A stretch of DNA of 64,000 nt from Rhizobium grahamii (lineage in GTDB: Bacteria > Pseudomonadota > Alphaproteobacteria > Rhizobiales > Rhizobiaceae). A program made the translations under genes and the position numbers. Numbering within the stretch: the first letter of the stretch is position 1; each line of letters begins with the position of its first letter. Below, piece after piece: positions 47,107 to 59,235 of this stretch. The stretch covers positions 2,758,501 to 2,822,500 of the forward strand of contig NZ_CP043498.1 in assembly GCF_009498215.1 (NCBI RefSeq). Reading direction: 5' to 3'. A model generated the notes under the pieces. That model was given only the letters and a program-made list of their open reading frames with translations, was not told the DNA's origin and did not search any database.

Positions 47107-49310
47107 AAACGCCGAAGGCGACCCCTGAAGTCAAGCTTCCCTGGGAAATTTCGGCAGATGAAATAGCGGCAATCCTTGCTGGCGCGCATGCCAATCCGTT
47201 TGCCGTTCTGGGCGTTCACAAATCCGGCAGCGTCTACGTTGCCCGATGCTTCATCCCCGGCGCCGAAGAGGTGACGGCGATGTCGCTCGACGGCACTGTC
47301 ATCGGCGATCTCGTGCTCCAGCATCCGGATGGCTTCTTCGCCGGCACGGTCTCCGTCAACAAGCAGGTGCCGGTGCGCTACCGCGCCCGCCGCGGTGACG
47401 CCGAATGGGCCGTCACCGACCCCTATAGCTTCGGCCCCGTTCTCGGGCCGATGGACGATTACTACGCCCGCGAAGGCTCCGACCTGCGCCTGTTCGACAA
47501 GATGGGCGCGCACTGGATCAAGCACGAGGGCGCTCAAGGAATCCACTTCGCCGTCTGGGCGCCGAATGCGCAGCGCGTCTCCGTCGTCGGCGATTTCAAC
47601 GGCTGGGATGGCCGTCGCCACGTCATGCGCTTCCGCTCGGGCGCCGGCATCTGGGAAATCTTCGCGCCGGATGTTCCGACCGGCGTCGCCTACAAGTTCG
47701 AGATCCGTGGCCAGGATGGCGTCCTGCTGCCACTGAAGGCCGATCCGTTTGCCCGCCGCAGCGAATTGCGCCCGAAAACCGCCTCCGTCGCAGCATCTGA
47801 GCTGCTGCAGGAGTGGGAAGACGCCGCGCATCTGAAGCACTGGAGCGAAACCGACAAGCGCCGCCAGCCGATCTCGATCTACGAGGTGCATGCCGGCTCC
47901 TGGCAGCGCCGCGACGACGGCTCGTTTCTCTCCTGGGATGAACTCGCCGCTCGCCTGATCCCCTACTGCGTCGACATGGGCTTCACCCATATCGAGTTTC
48001 TGCCCATCACCGAGCACCCCTACGATCCCTCCTGGGGCTACCAGACGACAGGGCTTTACGCGCCCACCGCCCGCTTCGGCGAGCCGGAGGGCTTCGCCCG
48101 CTTCGTCAACGGCGCCCACAAGGTCGGCATCGGCGTCATCCTCGACTGGGTGCCCGCCCATTTCCCGACCGACGAACATGGGCTCGGCTGGTTCGACGGC
48201 ACGGCGCTCTATGAGCATGAGGATCCGCGCAAGGGTTTCCATCCGGACTGGAACACGGCAATCTACAATTTCGGCCGCACCGAGGTTGTGTCCTATCTCG
48301 TCAACAACGCGCTCTACTGGTCCGAGAAATTCCATCTCGACGGTCTGCGCGTCGACGCCGTCGCCTCGATGCTCTACCTCGATTACTCCCGCAAGCACGG
48401 CGAGTGGATCCCGAACGAATATGGCGGCAACGAAAACCTTGAGGCCGTCCGCTTCCTGCAGAACATGAACACCCGCATCTATGCCGAGCATCCCGGCGTC
48501 ATGACCATCGCCGAGGAATCGACGTCGTGGCCCAAGGTGTCGCAGCCGGTGCATGAAGGCGGCCTCGGCTTCGGCTTCAAGTGGAACATGGGCTTCATGC
48601 ACGACACGCTCTCCTACATGAGCCGCGAGCCCATTCACCGCAAGCATCACCACAACGAGCTGACCTTCGGCCTGCTCTATGCCTATTCTGAAAACTTCGT
48701 ACTGCCGCTTTCCCATGACGAGGTGGTGCATGGAAAAGGCTCGCTGATCGCCAAGATGCCCGGCGACGACTGGCAGAAGTTTGCCAACCTGCGCGCCTAC
48801 TACGCCTTCATGTGGGGTTATCCGGGCAAGAAGCTGCTGTTCATGGGCCAGGAATTCGCGCAATGGGCCGAATGGAGCGAGGAGAAGTCGCTCGATTGGA
48901 ACCTGCTGCAGTACCGCATGCATGAGGGCATGCGGCGCTTGGTGCGTGATCTAAATTTCACCTACCGCAGCAAACCGGCACTCCATGCCCGCGATTGCGA
49001 AGGCGATGGCTTCGAATGGCTGATCGCCGACGACCACGAGAACTCCGTCTTCGCTTGGCTGCGCAAGGCGCCCGGCGAGAAGCCGGTTGCCGTCATCACC
49101 AATCTGACGCCGGTTTATCGCGAGAACTACTCTGTGCGGCTGCCGACCGAGGGGCGGTGGCGCGAGATCCTGAATACCGATGCCGACATCTACGGCGGCA
49201 GCGGCAAGGGCAATGGCGGTCGTGTTCAGGCCGTCAATGCCGGCGGCACAATCGCCGCGTCGATCACCTTGCCGCCTCTGGCGACGATCATGCTTGAACC
49301 TGAGACTTGA
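47103..49310 (+). CDS. glgB: 1,4-alpha-glucan branching enzyme
   Basis: 735 residues, GH13. N-terminal branching modules include [21 protein letters not shown]. Catalytic barrel: [18 protein letters not shown] carries the nucleophile Asp (about 416), IAEESTSWP the acid Glu (about 470), and [15 protein letters not shown] the transition-state stabiliser. Makes alpha-1,6 branches in glycogen. Overlaps glgP by 4 bases and is followed by glgC after 20 bases. Confidence 0.97.
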
Positions 49311-49330
49311 AGACTGGTGGGAGGATAAAA

Positions 49331-50593
49331 ATGGTAGAAAAACGTGTTCAGCCACTTGCCCGCGATGCAATGGCCTATGTTCTCGCCGGCGGCCGGGGAA
49401 GCCGTCTGAAGGAACTCACCGATCGCCGCGCCAAGCCGGCCGTCTATTTCGGCGGCAAGACGCGCATCATCGACTTCGCTCTGTCCAACGCGTTGAACTC
49501 GGGCATCCGCCGCATCGGCGTCGCCACCCAGTACAAGGCGCACTCGCTGATCCGCCACATGCAGCGCGGCTGGAACTTCTTCCGCCCGGAGCGAAACGAA
49601 AGCTTCGACATCCTGCCGGCCTCCCAGCGCGTCTCCGAGACGCAATGGTATGAGGGCACGGCCGACGCCGTCTACCAGAACATCGACATCATTCAGGACT
49701 ACGGCGTCGAGTACATGGTCATCCTCGCCGGCGACCATATCTACAAGATGGACTACGAACACATGCTGCAACAGCATGTCGATTCAGGCGCTGACGTCAC
49801 CATCGGCTGCCTCGAAGTGCCGCGCATGGAAGCGACAGGCTTCGGCGTCGTCCATGTCGACGACAAGGACCGGATCATCGATTTCGTCGAGAAGCCGGCT
49901 GATCCGCCCGCCATTCCCGGCAAGCCGGACAGCTCTTTCGCCTCGATGGGCATCTATGTCTTCCACACCAAGTTCCTGATCGATGCGCTGCGCCGCGACG
50001 CCGCCGATCCGAATTCGAGCAAGGACTTCGGCAAGGACATCATCCCCTACATCGTCAAGAACGGGAAAGCAGTCGCCCACCGCTTCGCCAATTCCTGCGT
50101 CCGCTCCGATTTCGAGCACGAGCCATACTGGCGCGACGTCGGAACGATCGACGCCTACTGGCAGGCCAACATCGACCTGACGGCGATCGTTCCCGAACTC
50201 GACATCTACGACAAGTCCTGGCCGATCTGGACCTATGCCGAGATCTCGCCACCGGCGAAGTTCGTCCATGATGACGAAGACCGTCGCGGCTCCGCGACCT
50301 CCTCGGTGGTTGCCGGCGACTGCATCATTTCAGGCGCAACGCTGAACAAGAGCCTGCTATTCACCGGTGTTCGGGCGAACTCCTACTCCAAGCTCGAAGG
50401 CGCGGTGGTTCTGCCGAGCGTCAAGATCGGGCGACATGCCCAGCTGAAGGACGTCGTCATCGACCACGGCGTCGTCATTCCCGAAGGGCTTATCGTCGGT
50501 GAGGATCCCGTACTCGACGCCAAGCGCTTCCGCCGCAGCGAAGGCGGCATTTGCCTCATCACGCAGCCAATGATCGACAAGCTGGGTCTGTGA
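49331..50593 (+). CDS. glgC: Glucose-1-phosphate adenylyltransferase
   Basis: 420 residues, the same length as the Agrobacterium enzyme. Makes ADP-glucose, the committed, allosterically regulated step of glycogen synthesis. Nucleotide-binding loop [21 protein letters not shown], substrate Asp in [13 protein letters not shown], glucose-1-phosphate Lys in FVEKP, C-terminal left-handed beta-helix. GGGAGG precedes the ATG by 6 bases. An open frame eight codons earlier has no binding site. Confidence 0.97.
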   Translation: MVEKRVQPLARDAMAYVLAGGRGSRLKELTDRRAKPAVYFGGKTRIIDFALSNALNSGIRRIGVATQYKAHSLIRHMQRGWNFFRPERNESFDILPASQRVSETQWYEGTADAVYQNIDIIQDYGVEYMVILAGDHIYKMDYEHMLQQHVDSGADVTIGCLEVPRMEATGFGVVHVDDKDRIIDFVEKPADPPAIPGKPDSSFASMGIYVFHTKFLIDALRRDAADPNSSKDFGKDIIPYIVKNGKAVAHRFANSCVRSDFEHEPYWRDVGTIDAYWQANIDLTAIVPELDIYDKSWPIWTYAEISPPAKFVHDDEDRRGSATSSVVAGDCIISGATLNKSLLFTGVRANSYSKLEGAVVLPSVKIGRHAQLKDVVIDHGVVIPEGLIVGEDPVLDAKRFRRSEGGICLITQPMIDKLGL

Positions 50594-50596
50594 CCA

Positions 50597-52038
50597 ATGA
50601 AAGTCCTTTCGGTTTCGTCCGAAGTCTTCCCGCTCATCAAGACAGGGGCCTCGCCGATGTGGCAGGCGCCCTGCCGATCGCCCTGAAGCAGTTCGGCGTC
50701 GAGACAAAGACGCTCATGCCCGGCTATCCCGCCGTCATGAAGGCGATCCGCAATCCCGTCGTCCGGCTTCAGTTCGATGACCTGCTCGGCGAGACCGCGA
50801 CGATCCTGGAAGTCGAGCATGAGGGTCTTGATATCCTCGTGCTCGATGCGCCGGCCTATTACGACCGGACGGGCGGACCCTATCTCGACCCGACAGGCAA
50901 GGACTACCCCGACAACTGGCGCCGCTTCGCCGCACTGTCGCTTGCCGGCGCCGAAATCGCAGCCGGCCTGATGCCCGGCTGGCGTCCCGACCTCGTGCAT
51001 ACGCATGACTGGCAGGCGGCCATGACCTCGGTTTTCATGCGCTATAACCCGACGCCCGAACTGCCGAGCGTGCTGACGATCCACAACATCGCCTTCCAGG
51101 GCCAGTTCGGCGCCGACATTTTCTCCGGCCTCAGACTGCCGCCCCACGCCTTTGCGACCGAAAGCATCGAGTATTACGGCAATATCGGCTTCCTCAAGGG
51201 CGGCCTGCAGACGGCGCACGCGATCACGACAGTCAGCCCCTCCTACGCGGCCGAGATCCTGACACCGGAATTCGGCATGGGCCTGCAGGGCGTCATCGCA
51301 AGCCGGGTCGATTCGCTGCACGGTATCGTCAACGGCATCGACGCCGATATCTGGAATCCGGCGACCGACCCGGTCGTCCACACGCACTACACCGCCTCGA
51401 CGCTGAAGAGCCGCCTCGAGAACCGCACGGCCGTTGCCGAATTCTTCGGACTGCATCAGGACAATGCACCGATCTTCTGCATCGTCAGCCGGCTGACCTG
51501 GCAGAAGGGCATGGACGTCGTTGCCGCCACCGCCGACCAGATCGTCGAAATGGGCGGCAAGCTCGCCATTCTGGGCTCGGGCGATGCGGCCCTGGAAGGT
51601 GCGCTTCTGGCCGCCGCCGCCCGTCATCCCGGTCGAATCGGGGTCTCCATCGGCTACAACGAACCGATGTCGCATCTGATGCAGGCGGGCTGCGATGCCA
51701 TTATCATCCCGTCGCGTTTCGAGCCCTGCGGCCTGACCCAGCTCTACGGTCTGCGCTACGGATGCGTGCCGATCGTTGCCCGCACGGGCGGGCTCAACGA
51801 CACCGTTATCGACGCAAATCACGCTGCCCTGGCGGCCAAAGTGGCAACCGGAATACAATTCTCGCCGGTCACCGCGTCTGGTCTGTTGCAGGCGATCCGC
51901 CGCGCTCTACATCTCTATGCCGATCAAAAAGTCTGGACCCAACTGCAAAAGCAGGGCATGAAATCGGATGTTTCGTGGGAGAAGAGCGCCGAGCGCTATG
52001 CTGCCCTCTATTCAAGCCTCGCCCCGAAAGGCAAGTGA
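50597..52038 (+). pseudogene. glgA: Glycogen synthase, frameshifted after 17 codons
   Basis: ADP-glucose:alpha-glucan transferase, GT5. The ATG at 50597 opens [17 protein letters not shown], the normal start, and the continuation [21 protein letters not shown] is found in another frame. At 50645-50648 there is GGGG; GGGGG would join KTG and GLADV. That is the ADP-glucose-binding K-x-G-G-L loop itself. With one added base the protein is 480 residues, the length of Agrobacterium GlgA. The rest is intact ([22 protein letters not shown]). As given, glycogen synthase would not be made. The stop is 6 bases before pgm. Confidence 0.92.
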
Positions 52039-53676
<1,638 letters not shown>

Positions 53677-53686
53677 CCGGAGCGGC

Positions 53687-55654
53687 ATGGCGGCGAACAA
53701 ATCCGGGCAAGGCGGAGCAACGATCTTCGAGACCGGCGTTGACTTCGCCGTCTGGTCGCACAATGCCGGACAGATAGAACTCTGCCTGTTCGGCAAGGAC
53801 GACAAGGAACTGGCCCGCCTGCCGATGGAGCGAGGTGACGACCACGTTCATCGCCTTTTCGTCGACGGCCTAAAGGAAGGCGCGCGCTACGGCTACCGCG
53901 CCGATGGCGTCTACGCACCCGATAGCGGCTTGTGGTTCGATCCGTCAAAGCTGCTCGTCGACCCATACGCGAAAGAGCTGGATCGCCCGTTCGTCTACGA
54001 TCCCCTTCTCGGCACCTTTGGTGCCGAGACACAACATCTGGTGCCGAAGGCGATCGTCACCAGGGACATCCGCGTCAAACCCGAGAAACCGCTCTTTAAG
54101 CCCGGCGGCTTTGTCTATGAGGTCGCGGTCCGCCCCTTTACCATCCTGCATCCAGAAGTGCCCGAGGCCCAGCGCGGAACCGTTGCGGCCTTGGCGCATC
54201 CCGCGGTGATCGCTCACCTGAAGCGCATCGGCGTCGATGCCGTCGAGCTGATGCCGATCACCGCCTGGATCGACGAACGCCACCTGCCGCCGCTCGGCCT
54301 CAGAAACGGCTGGGGCTACAACCCGGTCGGCTTCATGGCCCTCGACCCGCGTCTTGTTCCAGGCGGCGTGGCGGAGCTGCGCGACACGGTGGCAAAGCTC
54401 CATGCCGAAGGCATCGCGGTCATCCTCGACCTCGTCTTCAATCATACCGGCGAAAGCGACCGTTTCGGCGCGACGCTCTCGCTGCGTGGCCTCGACAATC
54501 TCTCCTTCTATCGCCACCTGCCAAGTCGGCCGGGAGAGCTCGTCAACGATACCGGCACCGGCAACACCGTCGCCTGCGACCATCCGTATATCCGGCAACT
54601 TGTCATCGACAGTCTCCGCCACTTTGTTCTGGGCGCCGGGATCGACGGCTTCCGGTTCGACCTCGCCCCTGTCCTAGGCCGCACAGTGAACGGTTTCGAG
54701 GGTCACGGCGAAACGCTGACGGCGATGCTCGCCGACGATGTGCTCGCCGACCGGGTGATGATCGCTGAACCCTGGGATATCGGACCCGGTGGCTATCAAC
54801 TCGGCAACTTCCCCTCTCCCTTCCTCGAGTGGAACGATCGCGTGCGCGACGACCTCAGATGCTACTGGCGCGGCGACGACTGGAAGACCGGGCCGCTCGC
54901 GACCGCGCTTGCCGGCTCTTCGGACATCTTTTCCCGCGACGGCGGACAGGCGACACGCAGCGTCAACTTTCTCGCCGCCCATGACGGCTTCACGCTCAAG
55001 GATCTCGTCTCCTACAGCGGCAAGCACAACGAGGCGAACGGCGAGCAGAACCGCGACGGCCACAACGAGAACCACTCCTGGAACAATGGCGTCGAGGGCG
55101 ATACCCGCTATCCTGACATCATCTGCCGCCGCCGCGATGATCTGAAGGCACTGCTATCGACGCTTTTCGCCACCCGGGGCAGCATCATGCTGACAGCAGG
55201 CGACGAAGCGGGCCGCAGCCAGCATGGCAACAACAATGCCTATTGCCAGGACAACGAAATCACCTGGGTCGATTGGGCTGCCCTGGACGACGAGCTGATT
55301 GCGCACACGGCTTTCGTGTCCGGCCTGCGCAAACGGTTCTCCGTCTTCTCGGAAATGAATTTCTTCTCCGGCAACGGCGATGTCGAGTGGATATCTCCCT
55401 CCGGCCAACCGATGAGCGTGCAGGAGTGGGAGACGCCGAACGGGTCGACCCTCGGGATGCTGCTTTCGACGCGCGACTCGGAAAGCGGCAAGGCAGCAAA
55501 ACTGGCGATTCTGTTAAATCGTTCGGGCGGCGAGGAGACTTTTGCCCTGCCTGGACCCGCCGCATGGTGCCCTCTTGCCCCCGATGCGTCGAAAAAATCG
55601 GTGACGTCGGCAGCCGTGCCAAGGCGCTCCGTCGTTTTCTACCTTCAAAGTTGA
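53687..55654 (+). CDS. glgX: Glycogen debranching enzyme
   Basis: 655 residues, GH13 isoamylase type. N-terminal CBM48-like domain (VDFAVWSHNAGQIELCLFG), then the barrel with VILDLVFNHTGE, catalytic Asp in DGFRFDLAPVLG (about 324), Glu in MIAEPWDIGPGGYQ and NFLAAHDGFTLKDLVSY. Hydrolyses alpha-1,6 links of phosphorylase limit dextrins. GGAGC precedes the ATG. Follows pgm by 10 bases; last gene of the glg operon. Confidence 0.96.
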   Translation: MAANKSGQGGATIFETGVDFAVWSHNAGQIELCLFGKDDKELARLPMERGDDHVHRLFVDGLKEGARYGYRADGVYAPDSGLWFDPSKLLVDPYAKELDRPFVYDPLLGTFGAETQHLVPKAIVTRDIRVKPEKPLFKPGGFVYEVAVRPFTILHPEVPEAQRGTVAALAHPAVIAHLKRIGVDAVELMPITAWIDERHLPPLGLRNGWGYNPVGFMALDPRLVPGGVAELRDTVAKLHAEGIAVILDLVFNHTGESDRFGATLSLRGLDNLSFYRHLPSRPGELVNDTGTGNTVACDHPYIRQLVIDSLRHFVLGAGIDGFRFDLAPVLGRTVNGFEGHGETLTAMLADDVLADRVMIAEPWDIGPGGYQLGNFPSPFLEWNDRVRDDLRCYWRGDDWKTGPLATALAGSSDIFSRDGGQATRSVNFLAAHDGFTLKDLVSYSGKHNEANGEQNRDGHNENHSWNNGVEGDTRYPDIICRRRDDLKALLSTLFATRGSIMLTAGDEAGRSQHGNNNAYCQDNEITWVDWAALDDELIAHTAFVSGLRKRFSVFSEMNFFSGNGDVEWISPSGQPMSVQEWETPNGSTLGMLLSTRDSESGKAAKLAILLNRSGGEETFALPGPAAWCPLAPDASKKSVTSAAVPRRSVVFYLQS

Positions 55655-55741
55655 TCCGACGGCTTCGGCTCAGCGATTCCTTGTCGCAATCGTCACAATC
55701 CCGCTGTAAGGCTTGCGCTGCCGCTTTTTCATGAGGAATCA

Positions 55742-56227
55742 ATGGTCAAGGAAATTTCGCTTGCCGATGTGCGCGCGCTTGTAGGGACTGAAACCGGCCT
55801 CTCGGACTGGATTCTTGTCGATCAGGCCATGATCGATGCTTTTGCGCATGCAACCAATGATCATCAATTCATTCATGTCGATCCTGAGCGCGCCGCTGCG
55901 AGCCCGTTTGGCGGCACGATTGCCCATGGTTTCCTGACGCTGTCGCTGCTTTCGTCGATGAACTACAACAGCCTGCCCAAGGTGCGCGAGCAGACCATGG
56001 GCATCAACTATGGCTTCGAAAACGTCCGCTTCCTGTCGCCCGTCAAATCTGGCGCGCGCATCCGCGCCCATTTTGTTCTGGCCGAGGCCCGCTTTCGCGG
56101 CGCCGGAATGCTGATGACGAGCTATGATGTCTCGATCGAGATTGAAAACGAGAAGAAGCCGGCACTCACGGCGCGCTGGATCACCATCATCCAGTTCGAT
56201 CCCAAGGATCGGCCCGAAAACATCTAG
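55742..56227 (+). CDS. MaoC-like (R)-hydratase family protein
   Basis: 161 residues, hot-dog fold. The hydratase signature with catalytic Asp and His is ATNDHQFIHVDPERAAASPFGGTIAHGFLTLSLL. NodN-like by length and pattern: NodN of rhizobia belongs here. Substrates are likely enoyl-CoA derivatives. GAGGA precedes the ATG. Its stop overlaps the stop of the facing gene. Confidence 0.9.
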   Translation: MVKEISLADVRALVGTETGLSDWILVDQAMIDAFAHATNDHQFIHVDPERAAASPFGGTIAHGFLTLSLLSSMNYNSLPKVREQTMGINYGFENVRFLSPVKSGARIRAHFVLAEARFRGAGMLMTSYDVSIEIENEKKPALTARWITIIQFDPKDRPENI

Positions 56228-57360
56228 AAAACGCTATCGAAATCGATGACGTGCCTGATCACCTCGCCGGCATGCAGCCGATCGAAGGCTTCGTTGATGC
56301 CCTCGAGCGGACCGGTTGACGACAATAGGCGATCCACCGGCAGCTTTCCCCGCCGGAAGAGCCCGACGAAACGCGGGATGTCCCGGCTCGGCACGCAGCT
56401 GCCGAGGTAGCTCCCCAGCACGCGCCGCTCATCGGCAACGAGGCTGACGGCGGAAATTGCAAACTGACTGGACGGATTGGCCAACCCCGCCGCGGCCGTC
56501 GTGCCGCCGCGCCGTGTGATGCGGTAGGCGAGATCGAAGGCTTTGGCGGCACCGGCCATTTCAAGCGCATGGTCGACGCCGCCCTTCGTCGCCTCGCGAA
56601 TCTGCTCCACCACATCGGGATCGCTTGCGACAAAGCCATCGGTGGCACCGAGCGACAGGGCAATCCCCAGCTTCTCGGGAGCAAGGTCGACCGCGATGAT
56701 ACGCTCGGCACCCGACGCCACGGCGCCGAGCACCGCAGCCAGCCCGACACCGCCAAGACCGACAACGGCAACCGTCTGCCCCGGCTGCACGCGGCAGGTA
56801 TTCACCACCGCACCGACACCCGTCAACACCGCGCAACCGAACAGCGCGGCATGGGTAAAAGGGATATCGGCATCGATGCGGATCGCCGAATGACGGGAGA
56901 CGACAGCGTGAGTCGCAAAGCCCGAAACGCCGAGATGATGATGGATAGGAACCTCCGCGCAGCTGAGCCGCCGCGCACCCGACAGCAGCGTCCCCCTGCC
57001 GTTGGCGTCGGCGCCCGGAATGCAGAGCGCCGGTCGTCCCTCCGCGCAGGGCAGGCAATGGCCGCAACTCGGCATGAAACTCATCACGACGTGGTCGCCG
57101 GGCGCCAGATCGGTCACACCACCGCCGACCGCTTCCACCGTGCCTGCCGCCTCGTGCCCGAGCGCCATCGGCACCGGCCGGGGCCTATCGCCATTGATGA
57201 CGGATAGATCGGAATGGCAGAGCCCGGCCGCGCCGATCCGGACGAGAATTTCGTCCTGCCCTGGCGGCGCCAGCTCGATCTCCTCGATCGACAGCGGCCG
57301 GCTCACCGCATATGGCGGAGCGACCGGCGAATGGCGCAGTACCGCAGCACGTATTTTCAT
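56224..57360 (-). CDS. Zinc-dependent alcohol dehydrogenase (class III-like medium-chain)
   Basis: 378 residues from an ATG 6 bases after GGGAGG. Catalytic zinc ligands are in GLCHSD and GHEAAG; four structural-zinc Cys in CGHCLPCAEGRPALC; NAD-binding GLGGVGLAAVLGA. The sequence resembles class III or aryl-alcohol dehydrogenases, but the substrate cannot be read. Because formaldehyde is made by the nearby sarcosine oxidase, an aldehyde role is possible but unproven. Convergent with maoC; the two stop codons share CTAG. Confidence 0.93.
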   Translation of the reverse strand: MKIRAAVLRHSPVAPPYAVSRPLSIEEIELAPPGQDEILVRIGAAGLCHSDLSVINGDRPRPVPMALGHEAAGTVEAVGGGVTDLAPGDHVVMSFMPSCGHCLPCAEGRPALCIPGADANGRGTLLSGARRLSCAEVPIHHHLGVSGFATHAVVSRHSAIRIDADIPFTHAALFGCAVLTGVGAVVNTCRVQPGQTVAVVGLGGVGLAAVLGAVASGAERIIAVDLAPEKLGIALSLGATDGFVASDPDVVEQIREATKGGVDHALEMAGAAKAFDLAYRITRRGGTTAAAGLANPSSQFAISAVSLVADERRVLGSYLGSCVPSRDIPRFVGLFRRGKLPVDRLLSSTGPLEGINEAFDRLHAGEVIRHVIDFDSVF

Positions 57361-57441
57361 GGGCCCCTCCCGCAAACGGCTACTGCAGACTAGCCGCTCC
57401 CGGAATGCAACCGCAACAGGACTTTGGTTATACCGACGTCC

Positions 57442-57837
57442 CTACGACGCCCCGTTGATCTCGACGATGTTGCGATCGGGATCGAGCAGATAGGCTTGCG
57501 GAAACCCTGCCGGCCCGTCGCGCCTCAGACGCAGCCGCCAGGGATCGCCCTCCGGCGCATCCTCGCGAAAACCCTTGGCGATCAAGCCACGGATGCATCC
57601 CTCGAAATCGTCAGTGCGGAACGCAAAATGCCCGTCGGTGGTGTCGATGGTCGCATTACGCCGGAATGTCCCGTCCGGATTGACGATCATGTGGACCTGC
57701 AGCGCTCCGCAGGCAAACCATGCTCCGACCGAGCTGAACGCCGGCCTTGCGATCTGTTCGAGCCCGAAGACATCGCGATAGAAGGCAACCGACCGGCCGA
57801 GATCCGTGACGACAATGGAAACGTGATGCAGCATCAT
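57442..57837 (-). CDS. Glyoxalase/VOC superfamily protein
   Basis: 131 residues, two beta-alpha-beta-beta-beta units. Metal-ligand positions: His in LHHVSIVV, His in HMIVNPDG/HFAFRTDD and Glu in IVEING. GGAG lies about 8 bases before an ATG-ATG pair. Members act in lactoylglutathione or antibiotic chemistry; specificity unknown. Confidence 0.88.
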   Translation of the reverse strand: MMLHHVSIVVTDLGRSVAFYRDVFGLEQIARPAFSSVGAWFACGALQVHMIVNPDGTFRRNATIDTTDGHFAFRTDDFEGCIRGLIAKGFREDAPEGDPWRLRLRRDGPAGFPQAYLLDPDRNIVEINGAS

Positions 57838-58019
57838 GGAAGGCACTCCGCAATCCTTGCGACGGCGCTCCGATCAGGACCAGCCGCCCCTACCGGATGA
57901 TGCACCCATGGCGGTGGCCTTGCAACGTCAAGCCCTATAGGACACGAGCGGAAACCGGTAGTGCTCTCAAAATGAATACGATCGAACTCGACCCGAACAA
58001 CGCCCCACCTCCGGAGTGG

Positions 58020-58217
58020 TCAGTGGCGGCGGTCATCGTGATGCTCCATGAAGTTGATATATTTCATACTGCATTCGATCTTGCCGAACAGCATGTGTCC
58101 GCCGGTATCCCTGTTGGCACCCTCTTCCAACGCCGCCCCGGCATCGGCTCCCAGGCAATTCAGTACACCGCGTATCACAGGGGCTGGGTCCAGATCGTCT
58201 TCATATCCCGCGATCAT
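58020..58217 (-). CDS. Possible small protein, 65 residues, coupled to the gene before it
   Basis: MIAGYEDDLDPAPVIRGVL... begins 8 bases after the stop of the exported 66-residue gene, with GAGAG just upstream, as in coupled pairs. Acidic with a hydrophobic middle and a His/Arg tail. No known family. A frame on the other strand also crosses here and is not convincing. Confidence 0.35.
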   Translation of the reverse strand: MIAGYEDDLDPAPVIRGVLNCLGADAGAALEEGANRDTGGHMLFGKIECSMKYINFMEHHDDRRH

Positions 58218-58225
58218 CGTCGCTC

Positions 58226-58426
58226 TCAGGGAATAGTCGTAGGAGGAGTGAGACCGCTCTGCTTGAAGCAGTCCGCGACTGAACGATTGAATTTCTGCTT
58301 GATCCACACATTGCAAAACTTGGCAGTGCGGCCCGACACTTCTGTCCGGCGCGCCTGGGCTTCAACGGCAACGGCGACCAGCATTGTGACTGCTGTGCCT
58401 GCGACGCAAGCGTGCAAGGGACCCAT
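58226..58426 (-). CDS. Small exported protein, 66 residues
   Basis: GGGAG lies about 6 bases before the ATG. Signal peptide MGPLHACVAGTAVTMLVAVAVEAQA, then a short basic mature part with two Cys (KFCNVW, VADCFKQ), as in small disulfide-bonded periplasmic proteins. The frame is open 11 codons upstream without a binding site. Function unknown. Confidence 0.5.
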   Translation of the reverse strand: MGPLHACVAGTAVTMLVAVAVEAQARRTEVSGRTAKFCNVWIKQKFNRSVADCFKQSGLTPPTTIP

Positions 58427-58627
58427 AGGAAGCTCCCGCCGAAAGTAACGCGGAAACATAGCGCAAATTTCATGTAAGCGTGAGGCAGCGGGCTCTACCT
58501 AATATGAATGCGTGTAGCCTCGGGAGTTGCCGATGTTCTCCCAACGAGGGACGAGGAACATGCCGGACGAACGCCTATCTTGGCCAGTCGGCGGAGAGCC
58601 TTATGCCCCCCTTTGACGTCTTCTCAA

Positions 58628-58675
58628 CGAAAAGCCGTCCCCACGACCGATGTCGCACGATCAGGGGGACGGCTT
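58628..58675 (-). terminator. Terminator of the sox operon
   Basis: On the reverse strand an 11-bp stem AAGCCGTCCCC/GGGGACGGCTT with a 22-base loop is followed by TTTCG, 12 bases beyond the soxG stop. The loop is long, so efficiency is uncertain. Confidence 0.65.
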
Positions 58676-58686
58676 GAGTGATCTAT

Positions 58687-59235
58687 TCAGTGCGCCGCGT
58701 CTTCGGCACCCTCGGCCAACAGGCCGAAGACGAAATCGGCAAACGAGCGCCAGCATTCGACGCGGAACGTATCGTCTTCCGTGCGGAACAGCACGATCTC
58801 GGCCTTGCCGAACAGCGTGCGCGAGCAGGCGCCGACGGGGAAGGCTTCGAGCGACAGGTCCTGCGGGCAGCCGGTGGAGATTGTGGTCTCGGCACCCGGG
58901 CCGGAGACGATGATCGCGACGTTGCGGTGCGAGACGTCGGTTGCCGAATGAAGCACTTCCGCCTTCGCGAGAGCGCTCATCAGGTCTGCACCGCTCTCGT
59001 CGATAACGAGCCATTCGTCCGGGCCGAGCCAGAGGGCGGCGCGGCCACCCTTGCGGCCCGAGGTCTTCGGTGCGTTGGGTATGGTCACGCCAAGCGCAGA
59101 GGAAAGCGCCTTGAGCGACTCGGCCGGTGCGCGAAGCGCAACGCGCGTGGCGAACGGTGCAGGCGTCAGCCGTACGCTGGCGGAGCCGCCCTGCTTACCC
59201 GAGAGAACGGATGTGCGAACTGCCGTATCAGCCAT
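58687..59235 (-). CDS. soxG: Sarcosine oxidase gamma subunit
   Basis: 182 residues. Smallest-but-one subunit of the four-subunit sarcosine oxidase, with GcvT-like features (WLGPDEWLVI, DVSHRNVAIIVSGPGA, CPQDLSLEAFPVGACSRTLFGKAE with its usual order). AAGGAGG lies 8 bases before the ATG, which overlaps the end of soxA by 8 bases. Last gene of soxBDAG. Confidence 0.94.
   Translation of the reverse strand: MADTAVRTSVLSGKQGGSASVRLTPAPFATRVALRAPAESLKALSSALGVTIPNAPKTSGRKGGRAALWLGPDEWLVIDESGADLMSALAKAEVLHSATDVSHRNVAIIVSGPGAETTISTGCPQDLSLEAFPVGACSRTLFGKAEIVLFRTEDDTFRVECWRSFADFVFGLLAEGAEDAAH

Noticed and set aside
57897..58448. Forward open frame of 183 codons
   Set aside because: Lies opposite a small exported protein with signal peptide and binding site; its own sequence has no domain-like features beyond the first residues.
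58560..58616. 18-codon frame after ACGAGGAAC
   Set aside because: Has a plausible ribosome binding site but is too short to support without expression data.
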